From: Thermoanaerobaculales bacterium | Lineage (GTDB): Bacteria; Acidobacteriota; Thermoanaerobaculia; Thermoanaerobaculales; Sulfomarinibacteraceae | Length of the DNA: 7,483 nt | Assembly (NCBI GenBank): GCA_029938595.1 | Contig: JAOZUP010000194.1 | Span: 1-7,483, forward strand | Reading direction: 5' to 3' | Part shown: positions 1 to 6,940 of the stretch, one piece after another | Position numbering within the stretch: the first letter of the stretch is position 1 | Layout: each line of letters starts with the position of its first letter | Position numbers and translations under genes: made by a program | Notes under the pieces: generated by a model | Told to the model about the DNA's origin: nothing | What the model saw: only the letters and a program-made list of their open reading frames with translations | Databases searched by the model: none

Positions 1-55
1 AGCGGCAAAAATGTCGAGCGAGGTGATTTCCGTCGAGATCGCGCGGCAGCTTCAT
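1..55 (-). CDS. hicA: HicA-family mRNA interferase toxin, N-terminal fragment (runs off left edge)
   Basis: Reading the minus strand from the ATG at 55-53 gives MKLPRDLDGNHLARHFCR before the window ends. The opening MKLPRDL.G..LA matches the usual N-terminus of HicA (YcfA-like) toxins, small double-stranded-RNA-binding-fold proteins that cleave mRNA and are held inactive by HicB. The catalytic histidine of the family (in a G-S-H motif) would lie beyond the window, so activity cannot be judged. The start overlaps the hicB stop in an ATGA arrangement (55-52), typical of translationally coupled toxin-antitoxin pairs. Family membership rests on 18 residues plus the partner gene. Intactness is unknown. 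Confidence 0.72.
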   Translation of the reverse strand, partial: MKLPRDLDGNHLARHFCR

Positions 56-264
56 CCAACGGCGAGCATTTCGTCACGAATGAGACGAATGCGAACGGTT
101 TTCGGGGTTTCGCTGTCGAAGAAGTATGCGCTGACCGCCTCCTGGACGTTGGTGCGCAGCTCCTCCCATGTGTCTCCCTGGGTGACGATGGGCTGGGTCA
201 GACATTCGGCAACGTACCCCCTGTCCACCTCCTGGGTCACCTCGAATACGACTTCGGCATTCAT
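52..264 (-). CDS. hicB: HicB-family antitoxin, short form
   Basis: This complete 70-residue protein has the HicB-like antitoxin fold signature: an N-terminal strand (EVVFEVTQE), then DRGYVAEC followed by P.VTQGDTWEEL (about residues 14-36), and a helix with EAVSAYF. The family binds and masks HicA toxin. It ends about residue 70, shortly after the core fold, so it lacks the C-terminal ribbon-helix-helix or helix-turn-helix domain that longer HicB proteins use to repress their own promoter. Gene order is antitoxin then toxin, the reverse of E. coli hicAB, with a 4-base overlap into hicA. The start is family-like, but no strong ribosome-binding site precedes it. The gene is divergent from cusA, and its start codon lies 29 bp from that of cusA. 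A hand count gives about 59% G+C for bases 1-240, somewhat below the following genes, which weakly suggests separate acquisition. Confidence 0.8.
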   Translation of the reverse strand: MNAEVVFEVTQEVDRGYVAECLTQPIVTQGDTWEELRTNVQEAVSAYFFDSETPKTVRIRLIRDEMLAVG

Positions 265-293
265 GCTGCAAGTCTACCACCCGGGAGCCGGAC
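265..293. promoter_or_regulatory. Divergent hicB/cusA intergenic gap with cusA ribosome-binding site
   Basis: Only 29 bp separate the hicB and cusA start codons. GGGAG at 283-287 is a good Shine-Dalgarno sequence 6 bases before the cusA ATG. I see no convincing -35/-10 pair or metal-regulator operator (for example a CueR-type dyad) on either strand. The gap is too small for two full promoters, so at least one promoter must extend into, or lie beyond, the neighbouring coding sequence. Confidence 0.6.
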
Positions 294-3200
294 ATGCTGA
301 ACAAGATCATCGAATGGTCCCTCCGCAACCAGTTCATGGTCGTGATCGGCCTGCTGTTTGCCGTTCTCGGCGGCGTCGTCGCCATGAGGTCCATGCGCCT
401 CGACGCCATTCCCGATCTCTCCGATGTCCAGGTCATCATCTACACCGAGTACGGCGGCCAGGCGCCGCAGGTGGTCGAGGACCAGATCACCTATCCGGTT
501 GCGTCGAAAATGCTTTCGGTGCCTTTCGCCAAAGTGGTCCGTGGCTACTCGTTCTTCGGATTTTCTTTCGTTTACGTGATCTTCGAGGACGGGACCGACC
601 TCTACTGGGCCCGCTCGCGGGTGCTGGAATACCTCAACGGCATGGCGGGTCAGCTCCCCGATGGGGTGGCGCCGCAGCTCGGACCGGACGCGACGGGTGT
701 CGGCTGGGCCTTCATGTACGTGCTCAACTCACCGCAGCGGTCGCTCGCTGATCTGCGTTCCTACCAGGACTGGTACCTCAAATACGGCTTGATGTCGGTG
801 GAGGGGGTCTCCGAGGTGGCCTCTCTCGGCGGCTTCGTCCGCCAGTACCAGATCGAGGTCGACCCTGTGCGGATGCGCGCGTACGACGTCTCGCTGACCA
901 AGATCAAGACGGCCGTCCAACGCTCCAACAATGACGTCGGCGGTCGCCTGGTCGAGATGGGCGAACGCGAGTACATGGTCCGCGGACTGGGCTACGTGAA
1001 GGAGATCAAGGATCTCGAGCAGATCCCGCTCGGCGTCGGCCCTGGCGGCACGCCGATCCTCCTCAAGGACGTCGCCAACATCACCATCGGACCGGAGATC
1101 CGCCGCGGGCTCGCAGACTGGAACGGTGAAGGCGAGACCGTCGCCGGCATCGTGGTCGTACGTTCCGGCGCCGACACGCTGTCGACCATCGCCCGGGTCA
1201 AGGAGCGGCTGGCCGAGCTCAAGCAGGGGCTGCCCGATGACGTCGAGATCTCCGTCGCCTACGACCGCACCGAACTGATCCACAACGCCGTCGAGACCCT
1301 GACCGACACCCTGATCGAGGAGGCGATCATCGTCGCCCTGGTGTGCATCATCTTCCTCTTCCACTTTCGCTCCGCCTTCGTGGCCATTGTCTCGATCCCG
1401 GTGTCGATTCTGCTTGCTTTTATCGCCATGCGCATGCAGGGGCTGGGGGCGAACATCATGTCGCTGTCGGGAATCGCCATCTCGATCGGGGTGCTGGTGG
1501 ACGCGGCCATCATCATGGTCGAAAACGCCCACAAGCACTACGAGGAGTGGAAGGGCGAGCGCTCCCACTTCGAGATCATCCTGCTCTCGGCGCAGGAGGT
1601 GGGGCCGACACTGTTTTTCTCTCTGCTGTTGATCACAGTCTCCTTCATGCCGGTCTTCACCCTGCAGGCGCAGGAGGGGCGGCTCTTCACGCCCTTGGCC
1701 TTCACCAAGACCTACTCGATCGCGATGGCCTCGATCGTCGCCGTAACCGTGATTCCGGTGCTGATGTTCTGGCTCGTTCGCGGCAACATCCGTCCGGAGA
1801 ACAAGAACCCCATCTCACGCATCCTCCACTTTCTTTACACCCCGGTGTTGAACGCCGCCCTCAAGTGGCGTTGGCTGGTCGTGGTGCTGGCAATCGCCGC
1901 CATCGCCTCGGTGTGGATTCCGATGCAGCACATCGGTTCGGAGTTCATGCCGCCGCTGTGGGAGGGTGACCTTCTCTACATGCCGACGACCTTCCCCGGA
2001 ATCTCGATCACCAAGGCACGCGAGCTGCTGCAACAAACCGACAAGATCATCAGGCAGTTCCCGGAGGTGGAGTCGGTGCTGGGCAAGATCGGCCGCGCCG
2101 AGACTGCCACCGATCCGGCGCCCCTGTCCATGATCGAGACCACCATCGTCCTCAAGGATCCGTCCGAGTGGCGGGAAGGGATGACCAAGGACAAGCTGAT
2201 CGAGGAGCTCGACCGAGCGATCCAGTTCCCGGGCGTGACCAACGCCTGGACGATGCCGATCAAGACCCGCATCGACATGCTCTCGACCGGGATCAAGACC
2301 CCGGTCGGGATCAAGATCGCGGGGCCGGATCTTGCCGAGCTCGAACGCATCGGCAAACAGGTCGAGGCGGTGGTCAAACCGCTCGAGGGCACCCTGTCGG
2401 CCTACGCCGAGCGGGTGATGGGCGGCAACTATCTCGACTTCGACATCGACCGCGAGGCCGCGGCGCGCTTCGGCCTCACGGTGGGCGACGTCCAGGACGT
2501 CATCATGTCGGCCATCGGCGGGATGAACGTGAGCTGGACTGTGGAGGGGCTCGAACGCTACCCGATCAACATCCGCTACCCGCGGGAGCTGCGGGACAAT
2601 GTCGAGGCGCTGGCCGACATTCTGGTCGTGGCGCCGACCGGAGCCCAGATCCCGTTGGCCCAGCTCGCCACCATCCGCATCCACCAGGGGCCGCCGGCGA
2701 TCAAATCCGAGAACGCCCGACCCAATGCCTGGGTCTACGTCGACCTGCGCGGGATTGACGTCGGCAGCTGGGTGAAACGGGCCAGGAAGGTGGTCGCGGA
2801 CGAGGTCGACCTGCCCGCCGGCTACACCATCTTCTGGTCTGGGCAGTACGAGTACATGCAGCGGGCCAAGGCGCGATTGCTGCTGATCGTACCGATCACC
2901 CTCTTCCTGGTCTTCCTCATCCTCTACATCAACACCAAGTCGTTGATCAAGACGGCGATTGTGCTGCTGGCGGTACCGTTCTCGGCAGTGGGCGCCATCT
3001 GGCTGCTCTACTTCCTCGGCTACAACTGGTCGATCGCGGTGTGGGTGGGTCTGATCGCCCTCGCCGGTCTCGACGCCGAGACCGGGGTGGTGATGCTGCT
3101 CTACCTGGATATCGCTTACGAGAATTGGAAGAGCAAGGGGCGGATGGCCACCTGGGCCGAGCTCGCCGAAGCGGTCGACCACGGCGCCGTCAAGCGCATT

Positions 3201-3455
3201 CGTCCCAAGATGATGACTGTCGCCACGACGTTCTTCGCGCTCCTTCCGATCTTGTGGGCAACCGGCACCGGCGCCGACGTCATGCGTCGCATCGCCGCGC
3301 CGATGGTAGGCGGCGTCGTGACTTCGTTCATCGGCGAGCTCATCGTCTACCCCGCGCTCTATTTCATCTGGCGCTCGCTCAAGCTGAAGAAGGGTCCGCT
3401 CTTCCCTAATGGAGGAGAGGCCGCGGAACCCGAACCTGCGAACGAGATGGCGTAA
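294..3455 (+). CDS. cusA: CusA/SilA-type Cu(I)/Ag(I) heavy-metal RND efflux transporter
   Basis: This 1053-residue protein is full length for the family (E. coli CusA is about 1047). It is the inner-membrane, proton-driven pump of a tripartite system exporting Cu(I)/Ag(I) from periplasm or cytoplasm. It has a first membrane helix at about residues 13-33, two large periplasmic loops and twelve predicted helices. Aligned from memory with E. coli CusA, the three metal-binding methionines are present: M563 (EGDLLYMP), M613 (APLSMIETT) and M662 (RIDMLSTGIK). The proton-relay residues also match: D403 (VLVDAAIIM), E929 (DAETGVV) and K972 (RPKMMTVA). These features favour monovalent Cu/Ag over the Co/Zn/Cd CzcA class. 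Some relay methionines differ (see findings). The ATG at 294 follows GGGAG with suitable spacing. The gene lies 10 bp before the P-type ATPase gene. No cusB or cusC is visible in the window. Substrate is inferred from sequence only. Confidence 0.95.
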   Translation: MLNKIIEWSLRNQFMVVIGLLFAVLGGVVAMRSMRLDAIPDLSDVQVIIYTEYGGQAPQVVEDQITYPVASKMLSVPFAKVVRGYSFFGFSFVYVIFEDGTDLYWARSRVLEYLNGMAGQLPDGVAPQLGPDATGVGWAFMYVLNSPQRSLADLRSYQDWYLKYGLMSVEGVSEVASLGGFVRQYQIEVDPVRMRAYDVSLTKIKTAVQRSNNDVGGRLVEMGEREYMVRGLGYVKEIKDLEQIPLGVGPGGTPILLKDVANITIGPEIRRGLADWNGEGETVAGIVVVRSGADTLSTIARVKERLAELKQGLPDDVEISVAYDRTELIHNAVETLTDTLIEEAIIVALVCIIFLFHFRSAFVAIVSIPVSILLAFIAMRMQGLGANIMSLSGIAISIGVLVDAAIIMVENAHKHYEEWKGERSHFEIILLSAQEVGPTLFFSLLLITVSFMPVFTLQAQEGRLFTPLAFTKTYSIAMASIVAVTVIPVLMFWLVRGNIRPENKNPISRILHFLYTPVLNAALKWRWLVVVLAIAAIASVWIPMQHIGSEFMPPLWEGDLLYMPTTFPGISITKARELLQQTDKIIRQFPEVESVLGKIGRAETATDPAPLSMIETTIVLKDPSEWREGMTKDKLIEELDRAIQFPGVTNAWTMPIKTRIDMLSTGIKTPVGIKIAGPDLAELERIGKQVEAVVKPLEGTLSAYAERVMGGNYLDFDIDREAAARFGLTVGDVQDVIMSAIGGMNVSWTVEGLERYPINIRYPRELRDNVEALADILVVAPTGAQIPLAQLATIRIHQGPPAIKSENARPNAWVYVDLRGIDVGSWVKRARKVVADEVDLPAGYTIFWSGQYEYMQRAKARLLLIVPITLFLVFLILYINTKSLIKTAIVLLAVPFSAVGAIWLLYFLGYNWSIAVWVGLIALAGLDAETGVVMLLYLDIAYENWKSKGRMATWAELAEAVDHGAVKRIRPKMMTVATTFFALLPILWATGTGADVMRRIAAPMVGGVVTSFIGELIVYPALYFIWRSLKLKKGPLFPNGGEAAEPEPANEMA

Positions 3456-3461
3456 AGGAGG
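3454..3461 (+). promoter_or_regulatory. Ribosome-binding site deciding the GTG start of copA
   Basis: AAAGGAGG overlaps the TAA stop of cusA (3453-3455) and lies 4 bases before GTG at 3466. It is close to a perfect anti-16S match. It supports the GTG start over the in-frame ATG at 3409, which lies inside cusA, and suggests translational coupling between pump and ATPase. Confidence 0.8.
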
Positions 3462-3465
3462 CTGC

Positions 3466-5787
3466 GTGAGCAACCATAACCACTCGAACGGAGGCGCCCA
3501 TCACTGTGGCGGAGCCGCCCACAACGAACGTGCCGCGCCGGCAGCCGGGTCCTCCACGGCGACTGAATATACCTGCCCGATGCACCCCGATGTCCGCTCG
3601 TCGGGCGCCGGTCCGTGCCCAAAGTGCGGGATGGCGCTCGAACCGATGAGCCCGGTGGCCGTCGCCGAGATCGTCGAGTACACCTGCCCCATGCATCCGG
3701 AGATCGTGCGCGATGAGCCCGGGAGCTGCCCAATCTGCGGGATGGCGCTGGAGCCCCGCACGATCACCGTCGAGGAAGAGGAAAACGCCGAGCTCGTCGA
3801 CATGAGCCGCAGGTTTTGGGTGAGCCTCGCGCTCACCATTCCGGTGTTTCTCATTGCTATGGCGGAGGTTATCCCGGGTGTCGAGGGCGTCGGTGGGATC
3901 TCCAAGCGAAGCCTCATCTTCATCCAGATCATCCTCGTGACCCCGGTTGTGCTGTGGGGAGGGTGGCCGTTCTTCGTCCGCGGTTGGCAATCGGTAGTTA
4001 ACCGCTCGCTCAACATGTTCACCCTCATCGGCCTCGGCGTCTCTGTCGCCTACGCCTACAGCATGGTGGCGGCCCTGCTGCCGGGGATCTTCCCGGACTC
4101 GTTCCGCGATGAGGCGGGCATCGTCGCCGTCTACTTCGAGGCTGCGGCGGTCATCGTCACCCTGGTGCTGCTCGGCCAGGTCCTCGAGCTCAGAGCGCGG
4201 AGCCAAACCGGGGCCGCGATCAAGGCCCTCCTCGGCTTGGCGCCGAAGACCGCACGAAGGGTCAACGCCGACGGCAGCGAGGAGGACGTACCGCTTAACC
4301 TGGTAGAAGTCGGCGACAGCCTGCGGGTGCGTCCCGGTGAGAAGGTGCCGGTCGACGGAAGGGTCCTCGATGGAACGACCTCGGTCGACGAGGCCATGAT
4401 CACCGGTGAGCCGCTGCCGGTTGCAAAGCGGGCGGGCGATACCGTGATCGGCGCCACGATCAACCGCACGGGCTCGGTGGTCATCCGCGCCGAGAAGGTC
4501 GGCGCCGACACCCTGCTGTCACAGATCGTGCAAATGGTCGCCGAGGCGCAACGCAGCCGGGCGCCGATTCAAAAGCTGGCCGACGTGGTTGCGGGGTACT
4601 TCGTGCCGGCGGTCATGGCGGTTTCCGCTCTGACCCTCATTGTCTGGGCCCTGTGGGGGCCTGATCCGAAAATGGCTCATGCGTTGATCAACGCGGTGGC
4701 GGTGCTCATCATCGCCTGCCCCTGTGCGCTGGGTCTCGCGACCCCGATGTCCATCATGGTGGCCACCGGCAAGGGCGCAACCATGGGCGTCCTGTTCAAG
4801 AACGCCGAGGCCATCGAGGTGATGCGCAAGGTCGACACCCTGGTCGTCGACAAGACCGGCACCCTCACCGAGGGCCGGCCGAGGTTGCAGGAGGTCCAGG
4901 CCACCGGCAGCCTCGACCAGGACGAAATGCTGCGTCTGGTGGCGAGCGTCGAGCGCGCGAGCGAGCACCCACTCGCGGAGGCAATCGTCGAGGGCGCCAT
5001 CGAGCGCGGCCTCGAGCTCGAGAAGGCGACGGACTTCGAATCGGTCACCGGCAAGGGTGCGGTGGGACGCGCCGGCGGCCACATGATGGCGATCGGCAAC
5101 CGAGCCCTGCTCGAGGAGCTGGGCATCGACCCGGGCTCGCTGGTGGATTCAGCCGAAGCCCTGCGAGCGGAGGGCCAGACGGCGATGTTCGTCGCCGTCG
5201 ACGGCGCTCCCGCCGGGCTGGTTTCGGTTGCCGATCCGGTGAAGGCCTCAACGCCCGAGGCCATCGACGCCCTCCACAAGGAGGGCCTCCGGGTCGTGAT
5301 GCTCACCGGCGACAGCCGTACAACCGCCGAGGCAGTGGCACGCCGCCTCGGAATCGACGACGTCATCGCCGAGGTGCTGCCGGATGAGAAAGCCGCAGCG
5401 GTCAAGAGGCTCCAGGCCGAGGGCGCCATCGTGGCCATGGCGGGTGACGGCATCAACGACGCGCCGGCCTTGGCCCAGGCCCAGGTCGGCATCGCCATGG
5501 GTACGGGGACCGATGTGGCGATGGAATCGGCGGGCATCACCCTGGTCAAGGGCGATCTGTTGGGCATCGTGCGCGCGCGGCGACTTTCGCGAGCCACCAT
5601 GGCCAACATCAAGCAAAATCTGTTCTTCGCCTTCGCCTACAACTCGGTCGGAGTGCCGATCGCGGCCGGCGTGCTCTACCCGTTCTTCGGTCTGTTGCTA
5701 TCGCCGATGATCGCCGCCGCCGCCATGAGCTTCAGCTCGGTGTCGGTGATCGTCAATGCGCTGCGCCTGCGGCAGGTTGAGATCTGA
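3466..5787 (+). CDS. copA: CopA/SilP-like P1B-1 Cu(I)/Ag(I)-transporting ATPase with two N-terminal heavy-metal-binding domains
   Basis: This 773-residue inner-membrane ATPase pumps monovalent copper or silver out of the cytoplasm. The N-terminus is His-rich (residues 1-20, with HNH and HHC), followed by two tandem heavy-metal-binding modules starting at residues 35 and 72 (YTCPMHP, then CPKC or CPIC). Eight membrane helices follow from about residue 117. Catalytic motifs are intact: TGE 313-315 (actuator), CPC 418-420 (transmembrane metal site), phosphorylated D462 in DKTGTLT, SEHP with H501-P502, and GDGIND 660-665. YN at 725-726 and MSFSS at 754-758 in the last two helices, together with CPC, define the P1B-1 (Cu+/Ag+) class. 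The classic GMTCxxC HMA domain is absent; SilP-type ATPases also lack it. The GTG start is chosen for its Shine-Dalgarno sequence, which avoids a 47-base overlap with cusA. Copper versus silver cannot be told apart here. Confidence 0.95.
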   Translation: MSNHNHSNGGAHHCGGAAHNERAAPAAGSSTATEYTCPMHPDVRSSGAGPCPKCGMALEPMSPVAVAEIVEYTCPMHPEIVRDEPGSCPICGMALEPRTITVEEEENAELVDMSRRFWVSLALTIPVFLIAMAEVIPGVEGVGGISKRSLIFIQIILVTPVVLWGGWPFFVRGWQSVVNRSLNMFTLIGLGVSVAYAYSMVAALLPGIFPDSFRDEAGIVAVYFEAAAVIVTLVLLGQVLELRARSQTGAAIKALLGLAPKTARRVNADGSEEDVPLNLVEVGDSLRVRPGEKVPVDGRVLDGTTSVDEAMITGEPLPVAKRAGDTVIGATINRTGSVVIRAEKVGADTLLSQIVQMVAEAQRSRAPIQKLADVVAGYFVPAVMAVSALTLIVWALWGPDPKMAHALINAVAVLIIACPCALGLATPMSIMVATGKGATMGVLFKNAEAIEVMRKVDTLVVDKTGTLTEGRPRLQEVQATGSLDQDEMLRLVASVERASEHPLAEAIVEGAIERGLELEKATDFESVTGKGAVGRAGGHMMAIGNRALLEELGIDPGSLVDSAEALRAEGQTAMFVAVDGAPAGLVSVADPVKASTPEAIDALHKEGLRVVMLTGDSRTTAEAVARRLGIDDVIAEVLPDEKAAAVKRLQAEGAIVAMAGDGINDAPALAQAQVGIAMGTGTDVAMESAGITLVKGDLLGIVRARRLSRATMANIKQNLFFAFAYNSVGVPIAAGVLYPFFGLLLSPMIAAAAMSFSSVSVIVNALRLRQVEI
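3568..3756 (+). repeat. Tandem heavy-metal-binding modules inside copA
   Basis: Two 26-residue units (3568-3645 and 3679-3756) begin 111 bases apart. Both run from YTCPMHP to CGMALEP, and each holds three cysteines, one histidine and several methionines suited to soft-metal binding. They diverge in the middle (DVRSSGAG versus EIVRDEPG), so this is an old domain duplication, not a recent DNA repeat. Confidence 0.85.
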
Positions 5788-5797
5788 CCACGCCCTC

Positions 5798-5804
5798 AAA
5801 GGAG
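5798..5804 (+). promoter_or_regulatory. Ribosome-binding site for the DUF2231 fusion gene
   Basis: AAAGGAG lies 8 bases before ATG 5813 and only 2 bases before ATG 5807, favouring 5813. The in-frame ATG at 5756 overlaps copA and has no comparable site. Confidence 0.7.
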
Positions 5805-5812
5805 AGATGAGA

Positions 5813-6925
5813 ATGTTCGAGTTCTTGGCCTCGATGATGTCCTTGCCCAACATCCACCCCGTGGTTGTCCACTTCCCGGTCGCGCTGGTCTTTACCGCGC
5901 TCGCGGTGGAGGTGGCCTCACTGATCACGCGGCGCCAGGTGTGGCTCGAACGATCGGCGGCGTTGTTGTACGCGTTGGCCGCCGGCGCGGCCGGGGCGGC
6001 TTTTCTCGCGGGTCGGCAGGCGGCGGGAACGATAGGCGTCATTCCGGCGCGAGCCGAAGCAGTCCTGTCCAATCACGCCGATCTCGCCCTGTGGACTCTG
6101 GTGGTCCTCGGCATCGCGGCCGCCATTCGAGTTGCCGCAAGCATCGACGACCGCGGGCGTTCGGTGAGCCGGTTCAGCATTCTTCGGGCGACCGGCTTGC
6201 TGGTCCTGCTCATTGCCGTTGGTCTGATAACGCGGACGGCGGACCTCGGCGGATCGCTTGTCTACCGTTACGGCGTTGGGGTCAATGCGGCCGAGTCTGA
6301 ACCGGCTGCCTCGTCGGCGCCGCAACCCGCGGCGGAAGAGGCGGTGTTGGACGTCGGGTCGCGACTCGTGAACGGTGAATACGGCGGTTTCGAGTGGCGT
6401 CCGTTGTCGGCCGACGTGGCGGCTTTTGGTGAGTTGATCTCACCAGCGCCGGGGAGCGAATTGGCTGCGGTGAGCGCGGTTGCGGGCCGGAGCGAAGGCG
6501 CCGGCCTGGAACTGGCGGTTGACGGCGCCTCGTTGCTCGTCCTACCGGGGACCTTCGGTGATGTCGTCGTCGAGGCAGAGGTCGATATAAGCCGCTTCGA
6601 GGGCACGGTCGGGATTGCCCACCATGTGGCTGCAGCCAATGTCGCGGTTCTCTTTACCGTATCGACCGGTGGCGAGGCGAGCCTGCTGCGCCGTAACGGA
6701 AGCGAGGTCGAGGTGTTCGACAGCGAAGGCGTCGCCGCGCCGAACGGCGTGCTGGCGCTTCAGTCTTCGGTAGCCGGGCACCACTTCAAGGGCTTTATGG
6801 ATGGTCAGATGGTGGTCCACGGCCACGGAGATTCGGGTGAGCCGGGAGGCGTCGGGCTGATGGTGGACGGCAAAGGGATTGTTCGTGTCGTCCGGGTAAC
6901 TGTGACGCCTGCCGGGGACAACTGA
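5813..6925 (+). CDS. DUF2231 membrane protein fused to a C-terminal LamG/DUF1080-like beta-rich domain
   Basis: This 370-residue protein has two parts. Residues 1-155 look like DUF2231: IHPVVVHFPVAL near the N-terminus (H15, H20), about four membrane helices (roughly 17-38, 45-66, 89-109, 123-141), H88 at the start of the third, and a closing G.LVYRYGVGV. The paired and helix-edge histidines could bind haem or metal, but that is inference. An Ala/Pro/Glu-rich linker (about 158-178) leads to a soluble domain (about 180-370). Its ending (GHHFKGFMDGQMVVHG..., then PGGVGLMVDG and a final strand) resembles jelly-roll domains of the LamG or 3-keto-disaccharide-hydrolase (DUF1080) type. Topology would probably place this domain in the periplasm. 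It follows copA by 25 bp and precedes the FecR-domain gene by 15 bp. The role is unknown; a sensory, redox or metal-handling accessory function would fit. The DUF2231 assignment is fairly sure, the C-terminal one tentative. Confidence 0.75.
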   Translation: MFEFLASMMSLPNIHPVVVHFPVALVFTALAVEVASLITRRQVWLERSAALLYALAAGAAGAAFLAGRQAAGTIGVIPARAEAVLSNHADLALWTLVVLGIAAAIRVAASIDDRGRSVSRFSILRATGLLVLLIAVGLITRTADLGGSLVYRYGVGVNAAESEPAASSAPQPAAEEAVLDVGSRLVNGEYGGFEWRPLSADVAAFGELISPAPGSELAAVSAVAGRSEGAGLELAVDGASLLVLPGTFGDVVVEAEVDISRFEGTVGIAHHVAAANVAVLFTVSTGGEASLLRRNGSEVEVFDSEGVAAPNGVLALQSSVAGHHFKGFMDGQMVVHGHGDSGEPGGVGLMVDGKGIVRVVRVTVTPAGDN

Positions 6926-6940
6926 CTGGAGTAGAGAGAG

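Noticed and set aside
265..293. A CueR- or CusR-type operator upstream of cusA
   Set aside because: No dyad or consensus promoter elements could be seen in the gap. The operon promoter may lie outside it.
11..751. A 246-residue plus-strand open frame spanning hicB and the start of cusA
   Set aside because: It overlaps hicB in antisense and cusA in another frame. It turns into Arg/Gly/His-rich low-complexity sequence and has no domain.
3409..3465. ATG start for copA at 3409
   Set aside because: It would overlap cusA by 47 bases and add a basic stretch unlike the family. GTG at 3466 has a near-perfect ribosome-binding site.
1815..3473. A 552-residue open frame on the minus strand opposite cusA
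   Set aside because: It is an antisense shadow of a clear CusA gene in high-GC DNA. Its composition is rich in Asp, His, Arg and Gly, with no recognisable domain.
4677..5612. A 311-residue minus-strand open frame opposite copA
   Set aside because: It is a Ser/Ala/Arg-rich shadow frame opposite the conserved ATPase catalytic domains, with no family features.
5756..5812. ATG start for the DUF2231 gene at 5756
   Set aside because: It lies inside copA without a ribosome-binding site, and the added residues precede the conserved N-terminus. ATG 5813 is better placed.
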